The notes: a model not told the origin generated them from the letters alone. A stretch of DNA of 64,000 nucleotides from Aphidius gifuensis (GCF_014905175.1 NC_057789.1:19794555-19858554); one strand, 5' to 3'. Shown: positions 1-11,362, counted from the first letter of the stretch. Program-made: numbers and translations.

Positions 1-3000
1 AATTTATATATAACGAATATATATATAATATATATATATGTTGAATGGCTACTTTGGTGACATCTTTTTTTTTTTTCTGAAATCAATGAAGGACATCACA
101 ATGAATAGTGTCTTTTCGAAAAAAATTAAATATACTCATTTTTTCTAGAGATACGGGCAATGAAGCATAATGTGTCTACTTTGGTGACACTAGTCAGTAA
201 GTGGTGTGGCTACTTTGGTAACATTTTCTATGTCACCAATCAAGCCAATTCTCCTATTACATATACATAATGATGTCACGAAAGAAGCCACATGTTATAT
301 AATAATGAGTTTATACGAATAAATATATTAATTGTCTAGATTCGTGACTTTTTTTATACAAAACATCAAAGTCCACGAAATTATGTTCAGATTTATATAA
401 TTAAAGTTTAGGTGAATGAATTTTACTAGTATTGATTTGAAAAACGTTAAAACTAGTGTTTGACGAAAAATATGTATCATCTTCAAATTTTGTCTTGTAT
501 TTGTCGTATGTTTTCCGTAGTAACGTAAGAGTTTCCGAACATCTATTTTCTATGGTTTTTTACTTTTTTTCTCAATTATTGCATGGGTCAGGGTCAGATA
601 ATGTTAAAACCAATGTCTCGGAACAAATCTCAGCAGTTTTGAAGCTTATTCATGTGATTTTAGTTTTTCTACTGTCACCAATCTATCCACTTGACAGGAA
701 TTTTGAGTTTCGTCTCGTCAAACTGAAAAATAGAAACTTTCTCATAACTAACTGTCCAAGAGACTTGGAGATTCCAGACAGGTTACATTCGAATCGAGCG
801 TATGGAATATGACAGAGAATATATAATTCGAGTCAATAAATGTCGTGTAGTCTTCGTTTTTGTCGTAAGTTTTTTATAGTAACGTACGAATTTCTGAAAC
901 GTTATTTTTTCATAGTTTCTGATTTTTTTTCTCAATTATTGCGCAGGTCACGGTCAAGAAATGTTAAGACCAGTGACTTAGAAAGAATCTAAGCAGTTTT
1001 TAAGCTGATTGACGTGATTCCTGTTTTTTCACTGTCACCAATCTAGCCACTTGACAGGATTTTTAAGTTTCGTCAAGTCAATCTGTAAAACAGAAGCTTC
1101 CTAAGAACTAACGGTCTCAAAAACTTAATGCTTCCAAGTAAGTTATATACGGATCTGTCGTATGAAATATGAAAGCAAACATCTAATTCTAGTCAATGAA
1201 CGTATTGTATTCTTTGTTCTCGTCGTATGTTTTCCATAGTAACGTATGAATTTCCGAAACGTCAATTTTCCATAGTTTCTGAATTTTTTTCTCAATTATT
1301 GGTCAGGTCAGGGTCAAGAAATGTTAAGACCAGTGACTTAGAAAGAATCTCAGCAGTTTTTAAGCTGATTGACGCGATTCCTGTTTTTTTACTGTCACCA
1401 ATCCAGCCACTTGACAGGATTTTTAAGTTTCGTCCAGTCGAACTAAAAAACAGAAACCACCTGATTACTAACTGTCCAAGTAACGTAAAGCTTCTAGACA
1501 AGTTGTTTTCGGATCAGGCGTATGGAATCAGACATAAGATAAATAATTCTAGTCAATTAACGTCTTGTATTCTTTGTTCTCGTCGTATGTTTTCCATAGT
1601 GACATACGAATTTCCGAAACGTCAATTTTCTATAGTTCCTGAATTTTTTTCTCAATTATTGGTCAGGTCAGGGTCAAGAAATGTTGAGACCAGTGACTTA
1701 GAAAGAATCTCAGCAGTTTTTAAGCTGATTGACGCGATTCCTGTTTTTTCGCTGTCACCAATCCAGCCACTTGACAGGATTTTTAAGTTTCGTCCATTCA
1801 AACTGTGAAACAGAAACTCCCTAATAACTAACTGTCTAAGAAAATTAAAGCTTCCAGAAAAGTTATATTAGGAACGGGTCATGGAATATGACAGAAAATG
1901 TCTAGTTCTAGTCAATGAACGTCGTTTATTCTTTGTTATTGTCGTATGTTGTCCGTAGTAGAGTACGAATTTCCAAAACGTTAATTTTCCATAGTTTCTG
2001 AATTTTTTCTTAATTATTGCTCAGGTCGGGGTCAAGAAATGTTAAGACCAGTGACTTAGAAAGAATCTCAGCAGTTTCTAAGCTGATTGACGCGATTTCT
2101 ATATTTTCACTGTCACCAATGTAGCCACTTGACAGGATTTCTAAGTTTCGTCTAGTCAAACTGTGAAACAGAAACTCCCTAATAACTAACGGTCTAAGGA
2201 ACTTAATGCTTCCAGGCAAATTATATTCGGATCTGTCGTATAATATATGAAAGAAAACATCTAGTTCTAGTCAACGAACGTCGTTTATTCTCAGTTTTTG
2301 TTGTAAGTTTTTCATAGTAACGTACGAATATCCGAAACTTCAGATTTTCATAGTTTTTGACTTTTTTTTCAATTATTGCTCGGGTTAGTGTCAAAAAATC
2401 TTAAAACCAGTGTCCAAAAACAAATCTTCGCAGTTTCAAAGCCGATTTACGTGATTTCTGTTTTTTTACTGTCACCAATCTATACAACTCATGGGATTTT
2501 CGAATTTCGGTTAGACAAACTGAAAAAAAAAACTTACCGATAATGTTCAAAAAACAGAAAGCTTCTAGAAAAGTTGTATTCCGATAAAGCTGGTTAAGTT
2601 TGACAGAAAATCTTGAGTACCAGGCAACAAATGTCGTGTATTCTTCGTTTTTTTGGTGATTACCGGGACTGTCATAATGTTTCTCTCATCACGAAAATCA
2701 TTGTTACCATTTAATACACACATCAGTAATTAAATGTTACCAAACTAGCCGGACGGTATATACTGGCTGGTTTCGTAACTGTCACCAAACAGTACAATTG
2801 GTCACGAAGTGTACAGTTTCGTGACTTACCTTATTAACAGTGAATAATTCATAGATATGATGTCTACATAGTATCTTCCGATATATAATACTTCTTGATA
2901 ATGTTTCCGATCGATTTAAATGACGTTATATTGTTCCAATATGATCTTTTATCTCAAATTACTAAATCTTTCAGCTTTTTTACCATTATTGTGTCTTTAT

Positions 3001-3262
3001 ATTCATTTTCAATATTTCTAACTTCTTTAATTATAATCGTTATCGGTTAAATAAACTATAAAAGTCATCTTGAATGTTTGTAGTTCATTAACTACACAAT
3101 TATTGAGGTTTCTCACTATTTCTGATAAAGTAACTCTTTTCGTGACAGTCACCAAAGTAGACAAATCGTACGATGTTAGATTGGTGACGGTCACCAATCT
3201 AGCCAAGAGTCACCAAAGTAGCCACTTGACTCCCAAAATCGTCACCAAAGTAGCCACTAGAC
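1..3262. repeat. Satellite block flanked by inverted GTCACCAAAGTAGCC motifs
   Basis: No gene is seen. The left flank carries GGCTACTTTGGTGAC-type motifs at about 47-61, 174-188 and 208-222. The right flank carries the reverse complement at about 3148-3162, 3209-3223 and 3241-3255. The two flanks therefore face each other around the central 360-bp satellite. Shorter cousins of the motif (GTCACCAAT plus AGCCA or ATCCA) recur once in every satellite unit, so flanks and core look like one family. Short open frames inside are chance readings of the repeat. Confidence 0.6.
430..2650. repeat. 360-bp tandem satellite, about six copies
   Basis: The landmark around AGGTCAGGGTCAAGAAATG recurs near 583, 943, 1304, 1664, 2022 and 2381, a period of 358-360 bp. 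The central copies (about 1200-1920) are the most alike and the outer ones are more diverged, as is usual for a homogenised array. Each unit includes CACTGTCACCAATC followed by CCACTTGACAGGA. Frames on both strands give proteins of 69-193 residues that merely repeat with the satellite; none has a recognisable domain. Confidence 0.85.
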
Positions 3263-3370
3263 AGATATATAATAGTTTATACAAATATATATATATTTTT
3301 TATATAAATTTTATCACATTCCCCCCCACTCAATTTTCTTAAATTTTGATAAACAAAAATCAAAAACAAA

Positions 3371-3435
3371 TCTTCCATCAGGATTCAAACGGGGACCCTT
3401 CTGGTTGGGAGGCAAGTACTTTACCTCGAAGCCGC
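3371..3435 (-). other. tRNA-Gly-like sequence, inverted partner copy
   Basis: On the minus strand this repeats the tRNA-like block of 3625-3690. The anticodon-loop region is the same, but the B box is changed to GTTTGAATCC and the preceding bases differ. It pairs with the plus-strand copy as part of the arms of the foldback. Confidence 0.45.
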
Positions 3436-3624
3436 AAATCTTATGATAGATTTCTATAAAAATTTACATAAGAATATGACAATTCTAAATTTTTTTACTT
3501 TGCTGTTTTAAGCACAGTTCTATTACTGACTTTTATTCAAATATATAAAATTTTAATTTTAACATCTCTTCGTTTATATTTTTCTGAAAAAAAAATCGGT
3601 ATTAAAACCAAAAAGTAAAAAAAT

Positions 3625-3690
3625 TGAGGCTTCGAGGTAAAGTACTTGCCTCCCAACCAGAAGGTCCTGGGTTCGAATCCTGATGGAAGA
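3625..3690 (+). other. tRNA-Gly-like sequence (SINE head or tRNA pseudogene)
   Basis: The block reads like tRNA-Gly from the D-arm onward. A-box-like GGTAAAGTACTTG is followed by an anticodon-loop-like CTCCCAA, where CCC would be the anticodon. The B box GGTTCGAATCC follows in place. The anticodon stem pairs poorly (CTTGC against CCAGA) and the T stem has only about four acceptable pairs, so a functional tRNA is unlikely. A diverged inverted copy lies at 3371-3435. Confidence 0.5.
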
Positions 3691-3838
3691 ATTGTTTTTG
3701 ATTTTTGTCTATTAAAATTTAAGAAAATTTTTAAATTAAAACAATTCATCGGAAAGGGAGAGGAGGGGGGGGGGAGATGTGATAGAATTTATATAAAAAA
3801 TATATATATAATTATATAAACTATGATATATATATATA

Positions 3839-4365
3839 TATGTATGACAATCGGTTATTCTGATGACACTTTTTTTTTATATTTTCAAACGCTCTGTAAT
3901 AATGATTCAAATAATTGTTCCATAGAATTTTTGTTTTTTAATTAGTATTTTTGAAGATATTCAACATTAAGTACGGATCAGTCAGTTCGATAACATCGGA
4001 AATATGAGAAACGTTGATTTTGGTGACTTATATATATGATATATATAGTCACCAAAGTGACCTAATCATGAAATTTTTTTGTATATATGCATATACAAGT
4101 CATCAAAGTTAACGATTGATATATTTTTTATATATAATTATATATATGAACGGCTACTGAAAGAACCGCTTAGTAGTGTGCGTACAAAAAAATACTCAAC
4201 AAAACGCTCAATGCTTTATATTCCACTAATACAAGAAATTATTAACGACTCGAAAATCGAAGAATTGAATGGAAAAATAGAAAAAATAGTGAGAATCAGG
4301 TACCTAAGTTTAGTCCGTAATTTCTTCTGAATTCTCCCTAAAAATACAGAATTATCAATGTATAC
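3839..4365. other. AT-rich stretch with a hairpin
   Basis: No supportable gene. At about 4016-4057 TTGGTGACT and AGTCACCAAA are separated by an AT alternation, forming a hairpin built on the same GTCACCAAA motif as the satellite at 1-3.26 kb. An 83-residue frame at 4079-4330 has no recognisable domain and low-complexity composition. Confidence 0.4.
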
Positions 4366-5019
4366 TTAACGTACAACGCTAGTAAACTTGATGGAATGAG
4401 GATGTTATGAAATTTTGAGATTAGATAAATAAAATATTAATGCATCTTAATGTGCCCTTAGAATTATAGGTACTGGTATTCGTTTTTTTTATATCAATTC
4501 TTAAAGTCGGCCTGTTTTAGAGAGGTTATACGTGGCTCTTATGGGAGCAAATGTAACAAAATAATTTCGAACATAAACAAATGTGGTCAAATGGAGTTAC
4601 AGATTTCCCAAAAACTACTAATTATAAAAAAAAATATCAAGTTTTTTTTGATACCAATATTATTGTGGCAACCCGTATTAGATTTTCTGTAATTATAAAA
4701 AATATCCACAAAAAAATGGAATTTCATCAGATTTTTTACTGTTCATCACCATCAGTCTGACAACATAATGAACACAATTCAGTGTTTTTTTTTTAAATAC
4801 GATTATAAAATTTTTTTTTATGGAAAAATGATTCTTTATGCTATAAAATAATTATACTGATTAAAATATATATAAATAATGATTGATTTCATACAAAAAA
4901 AACTAATTGAAAATATTTTTTTTTATTTTTTTGGGGTCAAGCATGAATATTTCCTGTGTTAAAGGATAGGAACTGGATTTAGGCCTCGCCCCAAAAATTT
5001 TGCTAGCGTTGTACGTTAA
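4366..5019. mobile_element. 654-bp TIR element (non-autonomous DNA transposon)
   Basis: The segment begins with TTAACGTACAACGCTAG and ends with its exact reverse complement, a perfect 17-bp terminal inverted repeat. The inside is AT-rich and has no meaningful open frame, so it would depend on a transposase in trans. TTAA at the tips would suit a piggyBac-type target, but TA-target families are equally possible. Confidence 0.65.
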
Positions 5020-5440
5020 TCATAACAAGAAAAAAAACTTAGTTTTTTTACAAAAAGAAGCGTCAAGTATTCGAAATCGTTTAGCTATTTAATTTTTTTA
5101 ATACAAAAAGATGTACCAAAAAAAGTCAAAAATTAAATATATTTTCAATGCATATAATTAAGTCTTAACTGTTGACAAAATTTTAAACTGTATAAGCTTT
5201 TGTTGAAGCTCGCGGAGTGGAGCAATCGGAGCAAACCAGTGCATATTATCATCAGTAACGGCGCTAGTAAGCACAAAGTTACATGTTGTTTTTGTTTATT
5301 TTTTTTCCATCAAGTTCAATGAGTTTTTTTTTTCTTTTCCGTTTATATAGATATATACAATTAATTATAGTTGAATTAATTCATTGATTAATTTTAATTT
5401 TTAAGTTTAAATTATTTTTTTAATTGTCAATCCATAATCA
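5020..5440. other. AT-rich intergenic stretch
   Basis: I see no gene, RNA or clear repeat here. It is runs of A/T with scattered low-complexity sequence. Confidence 0.5.
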
Positions 5441-5821
5441 TTTCAATTTTCTATTAAAATTTAGGCTAAATGTTAACGATTTATTGATGTAACATCTGGA
5501 AAATCTAAATTTTGTATTTTTATCATCACAATCATCATCATCTTGATTTTTAGGACAGTTGAATGTTGAGTTTGAAGATAGTTGTAAATAAATACTGTCA
5601 TTAATATTTTGATTTTCTTCTAAATAATAATATGAGTCTGAATCTGTTGTTACAATACATAGCTCAAATGATTGAGCAAATCAGTATCATATGTAGCATT
5701 AGCAATTAATAATTTTTTAACTGATGGTGTTAATAATGCACTTTTTAATTCACTTGATGTAAATGTTTCATTATTATTTTTTTTTTTTTGACAAACTATC
5801 TAATGATTCCGTGAATGTCTC
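5441..5821 (-). pseudogene. Degenerate Asn/Ser-rich coding fragment, left of the DIRS element
   Basis: Read on the minus strand, a frame rich in Asn, Ser, Thr and Lys (motif KKKNNNETFT) runs about 40-50 codons. It is interrupted by a frameshift at an A-run near 5780-5795 and later by stops. A related motif (KKxNNxTF with SL nearby) occurs on the minus strand at about 10.80-10.93 kb, on the far side of the DIRS element. The simplest reading is one older gene or element split by the DIRS insertion. I do not recognise the family. Confidence 0.3.
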
Positions 5822-5984
5822 ATTATATTGTACGTCTCGTTCTCGATGATTTGATAATTGGTAGTAGCGTTTGTCTGCTACACTCCACAATGTTTAGCTT
5901 ATGTTTTTTAAAATTTTCCCCCGCTCCGTTGGTAACTTACCCATTACCTACATTGCGGCTTCCGGTTATGATATTGTCATATTG
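5822..5984 (+). repeat. DIRS left inverted repeat
   Basis: The first 43 bp (5822-5864) match the reverse complement of 10287-10329 almost perfectly. 5846-5984 match the reverse complement of 10512-10650. The overlap of the two matches on the left end, against separate matches on the right, is how a DIRS left end maps onto the right repeat plus the internal complementary region. Confidence 0.75.
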
Positions 5985-6070
5985 TTTTGTTGTGCAAAAC
6001 ACTTCACATCGTGCTTAGCGAAAAAATTATTAATCAACAAAATTGGCATTAATTTTAAAGAAATTAAACA

Positions 6071-7359
6071 ATGCCCAAAGAAAGAAAACGTAAGAGATCA
6101 CATTCAAGATCTCGTGAGCGTCATAGAGAAAGGGATGATACTGATTTGAGATTAAAAAATATGGAAAAACAAATTGACAACCTAACCTCAGTTATAATTA
6201 AGGCGTTGTTGAACAAGCAACAAGAAAAATCAAGTATCACACCACCGAAAAATGACACTTAAAAAACACCAGTTAAGTCGTACTTAAATATATCTCAATA
6301 AGAGATTAACAAACTTAATTAACAAAGACACCATACGTGTATTCTTTGTCGCAAAATGCGTACCTAACAAAAGACACCACACGTGTATTTTGTAGCAATA
6401 AGCGTAGTATTCATACATATATCAAAATATATACATTACATATATATATAAAAAACATTTAACACAAATATATATTTGTAATTTTAGAGGCTGATGTTGA
6501 TCCAGAGGTCTCAACCAACAAGGAAGAGCCTCTACAAGTAGTAGTGCCTGAGGACAACAATGAAATTATCCAACAAGATGTTGAAGAAATATTAAACACC
6601 TCATTGGATCCAGAAATACTGGAAATATTAGGTGATGATCCAACACTAAATAAAGAATCATTAATTGAATTTAATGATTCTCTCAAAAAGAGGTGGATAG
6701 TGTGGATGAGAAATGGTTTTCCAGACGAAAAGAAAAAAGACGTTATTAAAAAATATCCTAAAAAAGGAGAGTTTTATACAGAGGCACCAAAAATCAATCA
6801 GCAGATTGAAAAGAGAATGACTGACATTGCCAAGAAACGTGATAAACATTTTGAAGAGACTCAAAGTTGTGTTGGATCAGCACTATCAGCTTTAGGTGCT
6901 GGTATATCTTTATTAATGGACAATCCAGAAGATGGTGTTGACCAGCAAACTCTACTCACATTTATGTGTGATGCTGGTAAGTTCATGACAGACGTGTTTC
7001 ATCAACACTCAGTCGCCAGAAAATCTTGCATTACACCTTTATTAAATAAAAAAATGAAAGGCACTCTGGATGCAACAAAATCAGATGAATGGTTATATGG
7101 TAAAGATTTTGTGGAACAAGTAAAAGAAGCTAAGTCAGTCGACAAAGCTTGTGCTGTATTTAAAAAAGATGATAAACCATCATCATCATCATCAAGACCA
7201 ACTGTATCAAAAAACCAGGGAAACTTGAAATACCCATCTGTCAAACAAAGACAGATGGGGAACCAGTACAAACATCAACCAATAAAATTCAAATCCAAAC
7301 CAAGGCAATACACTCCTCGAGCATCAACACAGGTGACGAGTCAAACAACCAAGAAGTAA
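6071..7359 (+). CDS. DIRS gag-like protein, probably spliced
   Basis: The ATG at 6071 opens an RS/RE-rich N-terminus (KRSHSRSRERHRER) that ends at 6262 in the unspliced frame. A GTATCA donor at 6234 and a TTTTAG acceptor ending at 6487 would join it in phase to the long frame ending at 7359. The proposed introns bases are 6234-6487; the join is my inference. The downstream part has acidic N-terminal sequence, a conserved helical middle (SCVGSALSALGAGISLL, about 110 residues into the 6544 frame) and a basic, Gln-rich tail. No zinc knuckle is seen, which is usual for DIRS gag. The stop lies three bases from the next ATG, suggesting coupled translation with the RT frame. It would package the element RNA. 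Confidence 0.65.
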
Positions 7360-7361
7360 TA

Positions 7362-9236
7362 ATGGTAAACTATTCAGCTGGTCGATTAAAGAATTTTATA
7401 GATAAGTGGGCAAAAATTACACGAGATAAATATATCCTCCAGTGTTTAACAAGTTATAAAATTCCATTCAAAACGATACCTTGTCAACAAGTTAGTCCAA
7501 CTGAATCATGTTGGACAAGAGAAGAATTTATAAAAATGGAGAAAGAAATCAATAACTTATTAAATAAAAAAGCCATTGTTGAATGTATGGATACTGATGG
7601 ACAGTTTATCTCGTCGTATTTTTTAGTACCTAAACCAGATGGTTCCAGCAGATTTATCATTAATTTAAAGAAACTAAATAAATTCGTTGATACAAAACAC
7701 TTCAAAATGGAAAACATTTGGTCAGCCAAAAGCTTGTTAATGAAACATGGTTTCATGTGTACTGTGGACTTGAAGGATGCATACTTTTTGATTCCGGTCG
7801 ATAAGGAACACCAAAAATTTCTTAAATTCAAATTTAAAAACAAACTGTATCAATTCACGTGCTTACCATTTGGGTTGTCCACAAGTCCATATGTATACAC
7901 AAAAATCATGAAGCCAGTTATCAATAATCTGAGAAGTAAAGGCATCTTAATGATCATATACATTGATGATATTTTAATAATAAATAAAAATTACAAATCA
8001 TGTGAACAAGATGTCTTTAAAACTATCAATCTGCTGGAACATTTGGGTATGTTAATTAATTATAAGAAAAGTTCTTTGATTCCCAACAATAAATGTAAAT
8101 ATTTGGGTTTTATTTTAAATTCAATTGATTATTCACTAGAATTAACTAACCGAAAAAGATCACAAATAACCAAAATGACGACCCAGTTTAAAGAGGGTCA
8201 TCAATACAAAATCAGAAACTTTGCTATATTGTTGGGAGTATTAACTGCAGCATCTCCTGCAGTTGCATACAGCCGAACATTTTGTAAAAGACTCGAAAGA
8301 CAAAAGTTCTTAGCTCTAATATCTAATGATAATAATTATGAGTGAAATATAAAAATTACAAAAACGACAGTAGAAGATTTAGAATGGTGGAAAAGAAATG
8401 TAAAAATGGGATCAAATCCAATAAGAACAAATGAATTTAAATTGGAAATATTTTCTGATGCCTCTCTAACTGGATGGGGAGTCAGTTGTAATGGTAAAAG
8501 TACACAGGGTTTTTGGAGTAATGAGGAAAAAAAATATAGTATTAATTATCTAGAGTTGATGGCAGCTTTTATTGCAATAAAAATATTTGCATCACAATTA
8601 AAAGAATGTGAATTATTATTGAGAATTGATAACACGTCAGCCATCTCATATATTAACAGAGCTGGTGGAGTACAGTTTCCACATTTAAGTGAGTTATCAC
8701 GAAAAATATGGAAATGGTGTGAGGAAAGAAAACTTTGGTTGTTCGCCTCATACATAGCATCTGTTGATAATATTGAGGCAGACACAGCATCAAGAATCAC
8801 CAATATTGATACTGAGTGGGAATTAAATAACAAAATTTTTAAAGAAATAGTTAAAAAGTTTGGTAATTTTACAATAGATCTTTTTGCTTCTAATTTAAAC
8901 AAAAAGTGCACTCGTTATTGCTCCAGATTCCCTCAACCAGATGTTCTGGCAGTAGATGCTTTTGCCATTTCATGGGAAAAAGAAAAATTTTATAGTTTCC
9001 CCCCATTTTCACTCATCTTGAGAACCATCAATAAAATAATAATCGACAAAGCTGAGGGTGTGTTGGTAGTGCCACTTTGGAACCATGGTACCCTCTGTTT
9101 CAGTCACTCTTAAAACAAACACCATTGATTATTCAACCAAAAGAAAATAATTTATTATCACCTTGCAGGACCAAGACACACCCACTGGCACCCCGACTAT
9201 CTCTGATAGTAGGGAACTTATCAGGACAACTTTTCT
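7362..9236 (+). pseudogene. DIRS reverse transcriptase / RNase H, broken
   Basis: The ATG at 7362 begins an RT domain with FLVPKPDGSSRFIINLK, VDLKDAYF, LPFGLSTSPYVYTK and the catalytic YIDD box (about residues 205-208). A TGA at 8343-8345 interrupts the frame, which then continues in register. RNase H begins near 8440 with FSDAS, then YLEL, RIDNTSA and a late DNIEADTASR, giving the D-E-D-D set. The frame closes at 9113, but homologous-looking C-terminal sequence continues in another frame to 9236, so a frameshift lies near 9085. It would copy element RNA into DNA. It overlaps the recombinase frame, as expected for DIRS elements. Confidence 0.85.
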
Positions 9237-10177
9237 AAATCAAGGTTTTGATGAATCAACAACTGACACCATGATAAGTTCAATAGCACCCACTACGTTA
9301 AAACAATACTGCAGCTCTTTAAAATTTTGGAATGATTATACAATAAAAAATAAAATAAATGTCTTTTCACCAACAGTACCAGAAATTATAAAATTTTTGG
9401 ATGAACGTTTCAAGGATGGTGCAAGCTATGGCACCTTAAATTCAACTAGGTCAGCAATCTCATTAATATCAAATAATAATGTTGGAAAAAACCAGCTAAT
9501 CTCAAGATTCTTGAAAGGGGTGTATAATAAAAGACCAAGTAAACCAAAGTACTCAACTACATGGGATACAACACCAGTATTAAAATATCTTGAAACAATT
9601 CACTCTTTGAAAGACCACAACCACAAGGTGGTAGCTGAAAAAGTTGCAACTCTATTAGCATTAACAACTGCTCATAGACTGCAAACTCTATCCTTAATCA
9701 GAGTTAAAAATATAATGATATCAAAAGAATCAGGCATACGTATAAAAATACCTGATAAAATCAAAACATCAAAACCAGGTTCATATCAACCAGAACTTGT
9801 GCTACCATTTTTTAAAGATAAACCACAACTATGTGTAGCAACAACAGTTATAGATTATTTAGAATACACAAAACCAATGAGAAATAAAGACAATGAGAGA
9901 CTACTTATCTCAACTATGAAACCACACAAAGATGTTGGTCCTCAAAAAATTGGCCATTGGATTAAATCATCTTTAACAAGAGCTGGAATTGATACTGAAA
10001 AATTTTCAGCATACAGCACCAGCTGTATCATCAGCATATGCAAGTGGTGTTGACATAGACACTATTCGTCGCACCGCTGGTTGGTCAGAACATTCAAGTA
10101 CATTTGCAACCTTTTATAATAGACCAATCAAGCCAACGTCAAAATCATTTGCCTTATCAGTTTTAAGTAAAAAATAA
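9163..10177 (+). pseudogene. DIRS tyrosine recombinase, frameshifted
   Basis: The N-terminal core-binding region includes SIAPTTLKQYCSSLKFWNDY. The catalytic domain has AHRLQTLSLI, holding the first catalytic Arg, and continues to a Pro/Lys-rich middle. The frame ends at 10053, and the C-terminal part (GVDIDTIRRTAGWSEHSSTF then FYNR with the catalytic Tyr) is read in a different frame from about 10022 to 10177. The frameshift falls at the HxxR box, so catalytic residues are lost. The family integrates a circular DNA copy without a target-site duplication. No ATG lies at the start of the frame; translation may be coupled to the upstream RT frame. Identification is firm from the two halves. Confidence 0.85.
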
Positions 10178-10209
10178 ATAATAAATGAGCATGTGTCTTA
10201 TCAATCTTA

Positions 10210-10242
<33 letters not shown>

Positions 10243-10286
10243 AAATTTTTTGTGTCACCAAGTTTTTTATTTTATGCTCTAAAAAT

Positions 10287-10329
10287 CTACCAATTATCAA
10301 ATCATCGAGAACGAGACGTACAATATAAT
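10287..10329 (+). repeat. DIRS right inverted repeat (first copy)
   Basis: Reverse complement of 5822-5864, with the shared segment CTACCAATTATCAAATCATC. The same 20-bp string begins the match at 10631, so the right end carries it twice. Confidence 0.7.
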
Positions 10330-10336
10330 TGAAGAA

Positions 10337-10370
10337 TCAAACGAGCCCGCCGAAGGCGGGCGAAGTTTGA
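10337..10370. repeat. GC-rich palindrome, copy 1
   Basis: TCAAAC and GTTTGA flank the core CCCGCCGAAGGCGGGCG, giving a strong hairpin in otherwise AT-rich DNA. The second copy is at 10680-10714. One outer base pair differs between the copies (GAG against TTC before the core). Confidence 0.7.
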
Positions 10371-10511
10371 TCATAATTATATGTAACGTCTCGTTCGAAG
10401 ATGATCCAATCCCACCCAGAAATTCCCACCCGGGATCATCATCATCATCAATAAAAAACCTGGTCTAGGAAAAAATTTTCCTTGCTTCCTTGTTACAGAG
10501 AAATCTCTAAA

Positions 10512-10650
10512 AATATGACAATATCATAACCGGAAGCCGCAATGTAGGTAATGGGTAAGTTACCAACGGAGCGGGGGAAAATTTTAAAAAACATAAGCTA
10601 AACATTGTGGAGTGTAGCAGACAAACGCTACTACCAATTATCAAATCATC
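10512..10650 (+). repeat. DIRS internal complementary region / second right repeat
   Basis: Reverse complement of 5846-5984, including ATATGACAATATCATAACC and TAGCAGACAAACGCTACTAC. Together with 10287-10329 it forms the double right-hand structure expected of DIRS elements. Confidence 0.7.
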
Positions 10651-10679
10651 TTCGAACAAGACGTTACATATAGTTATGA

Positions 10680-10714
10680 TCAAACTTCGCCCGCCGAAGG
10701 CGGGCGAAGTTTGA
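10680..10714. repeat. GC-rich palindrome, copy 2
   Basis: A perfect inverted repeat of about 16 bp per arm around a GAA loop. It is nearly identical to 10337-10370. Both copies sit just beyond the ATCAAATCATC end of a right-hand repeat, so they may be a terminal structure of the element. Confidence 0.7.
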
Positions 10715-10739
10715 TTCTTCAATTATTTTCTATTGACAT

Positions 10740-11110
10740 ATTATTTGATAAACATGTATCAACAATTTTGTTATATTTTGTTGATATAACATCAACTTGT
10801 TCAGTGAATGTTGCATTATTTGTTTTTTTAAATGAAGTTAAAGTCTCAAATTTTTTCCTTTAACAACATTCAATGATTCAGAAAAGGTATTATTATTTTT
10901 TTTTTGCCCAATACATTTAACGATTTGGACGGAAAAGTAATATTTGTATTAGTAAGAGTTTTACTGTGAAAACTATAGTCAATTTTACCATTTGAATTAT
11001 CCAAATAATCTTTTGAAGATGGATTACTTCCAGGAACATCACTAAACATACTTATTTGCATCATTGATTCAGTTAAAATTTGATAAAAAGCCATTGTTAA
11101 ACAATCACTA
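10740..11110 (-). pseudogene. Degenerate Asn/Ser-rich coding fragment, right of the DIRS element
   Basis: The minus strand holds a 74-residue frame (10870-11094, starting MAFYQILTES) with VPGSNPSSKDYLDNSNGK. It runs into frameshifted sequence with motifs like SLNVLGKKK and NNTFSESL. These resemble the fragment at 5441-5821, so repeated SL-KK-NN-TF modules probably belonged to one protein. Family not recognised; not intact. Confidence 0.3.
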
Positions 11111-11176
11111 ATGTCATTGTGAATATTTCAATCCATTGTAAATTTATTATTGTTCATTTCGTTTTCATCAATTTTA

Positions 11177-11362
11177 TCAATATCTGTTGTTGATGTATCT
11201 AAAAAAAAATGGTCTTAATGTGTTCATAATTGTTGCAACCTCAGAATCAGGTGTTAAATTGATAGAAGAATTAATACTATTTGATTGTGACATATTTAAA
11301 AATGGAACAAGACTTTTTTGACCATTTGATAATGACGATAATATTAATAACGTGCCTGACAC
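11177..11362 (-). pseudogene. Short minus-strand Ser/Asn-rich frame
   Basis: A 61-residue frame starting MSGTLLILSS, with SNSINSSINLTPDSEVATIMNTL in two stretches. Composition and strand match its neighbours at 10.87-11.09 and 11.5-11.79 kb, so it may be another exon or broken piece of the same coding unit. No domain recognised. Confidence 0.25.

Larger units (their letters stand above)
3262..3838. repeat. Foldback element with a tRNA-Gly-like head in each arm
   Basis: The two halves are reverse complements. The left arm (about 3265-3435) runs from AT-rich sequence through a C-run and a tRNA-like block. The right arm (about 3620-3836) repeats this inverted, ending in a G-run and the same AT-rich end. 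The arms are about 200 bp and the spacer about 185 bp. This is the size and form of a non-autonomous inverted-repeat element, or of two SINE copies inserted head to head. Confidence 0.7.
5822..10720 (+). mobile_element. DIRS-type tyrosine-recombinase retrotransposon
   Basis: The element encodes, in order, an RS-rich/gag-like protein, a reverse transcriptase with RNase H and a tyrosine recombinase, all on the plus strand. This is the diagnostic DIRS set, with no DDE integrase. The ends have the expected layout. 5822-5864 is inverted at 10287-10329. 5846-5984 is inverted at 10512-10650, giving an internal-complementary-region arrangement that supports a circular intermediate. Lesions are few: one TGA in the RT/RNase H frame, a frameshift near 9085 and one near 10020, so it is a relatively young but dead copy. 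The outer boundaries are estimated from where the inverted matches stop. Confidence 0.85.

Noticed and set aside
456..2219. Protein frames of 69-193 residues on both strands
   Set aside because: They repeat with the 360-bp satellite period and have no domain.
3371..3690. Functional tRNA-Gly genes
   Set aside because: Anticodon and acceptor stems do not pair well; the sequences sit in foldback arms.
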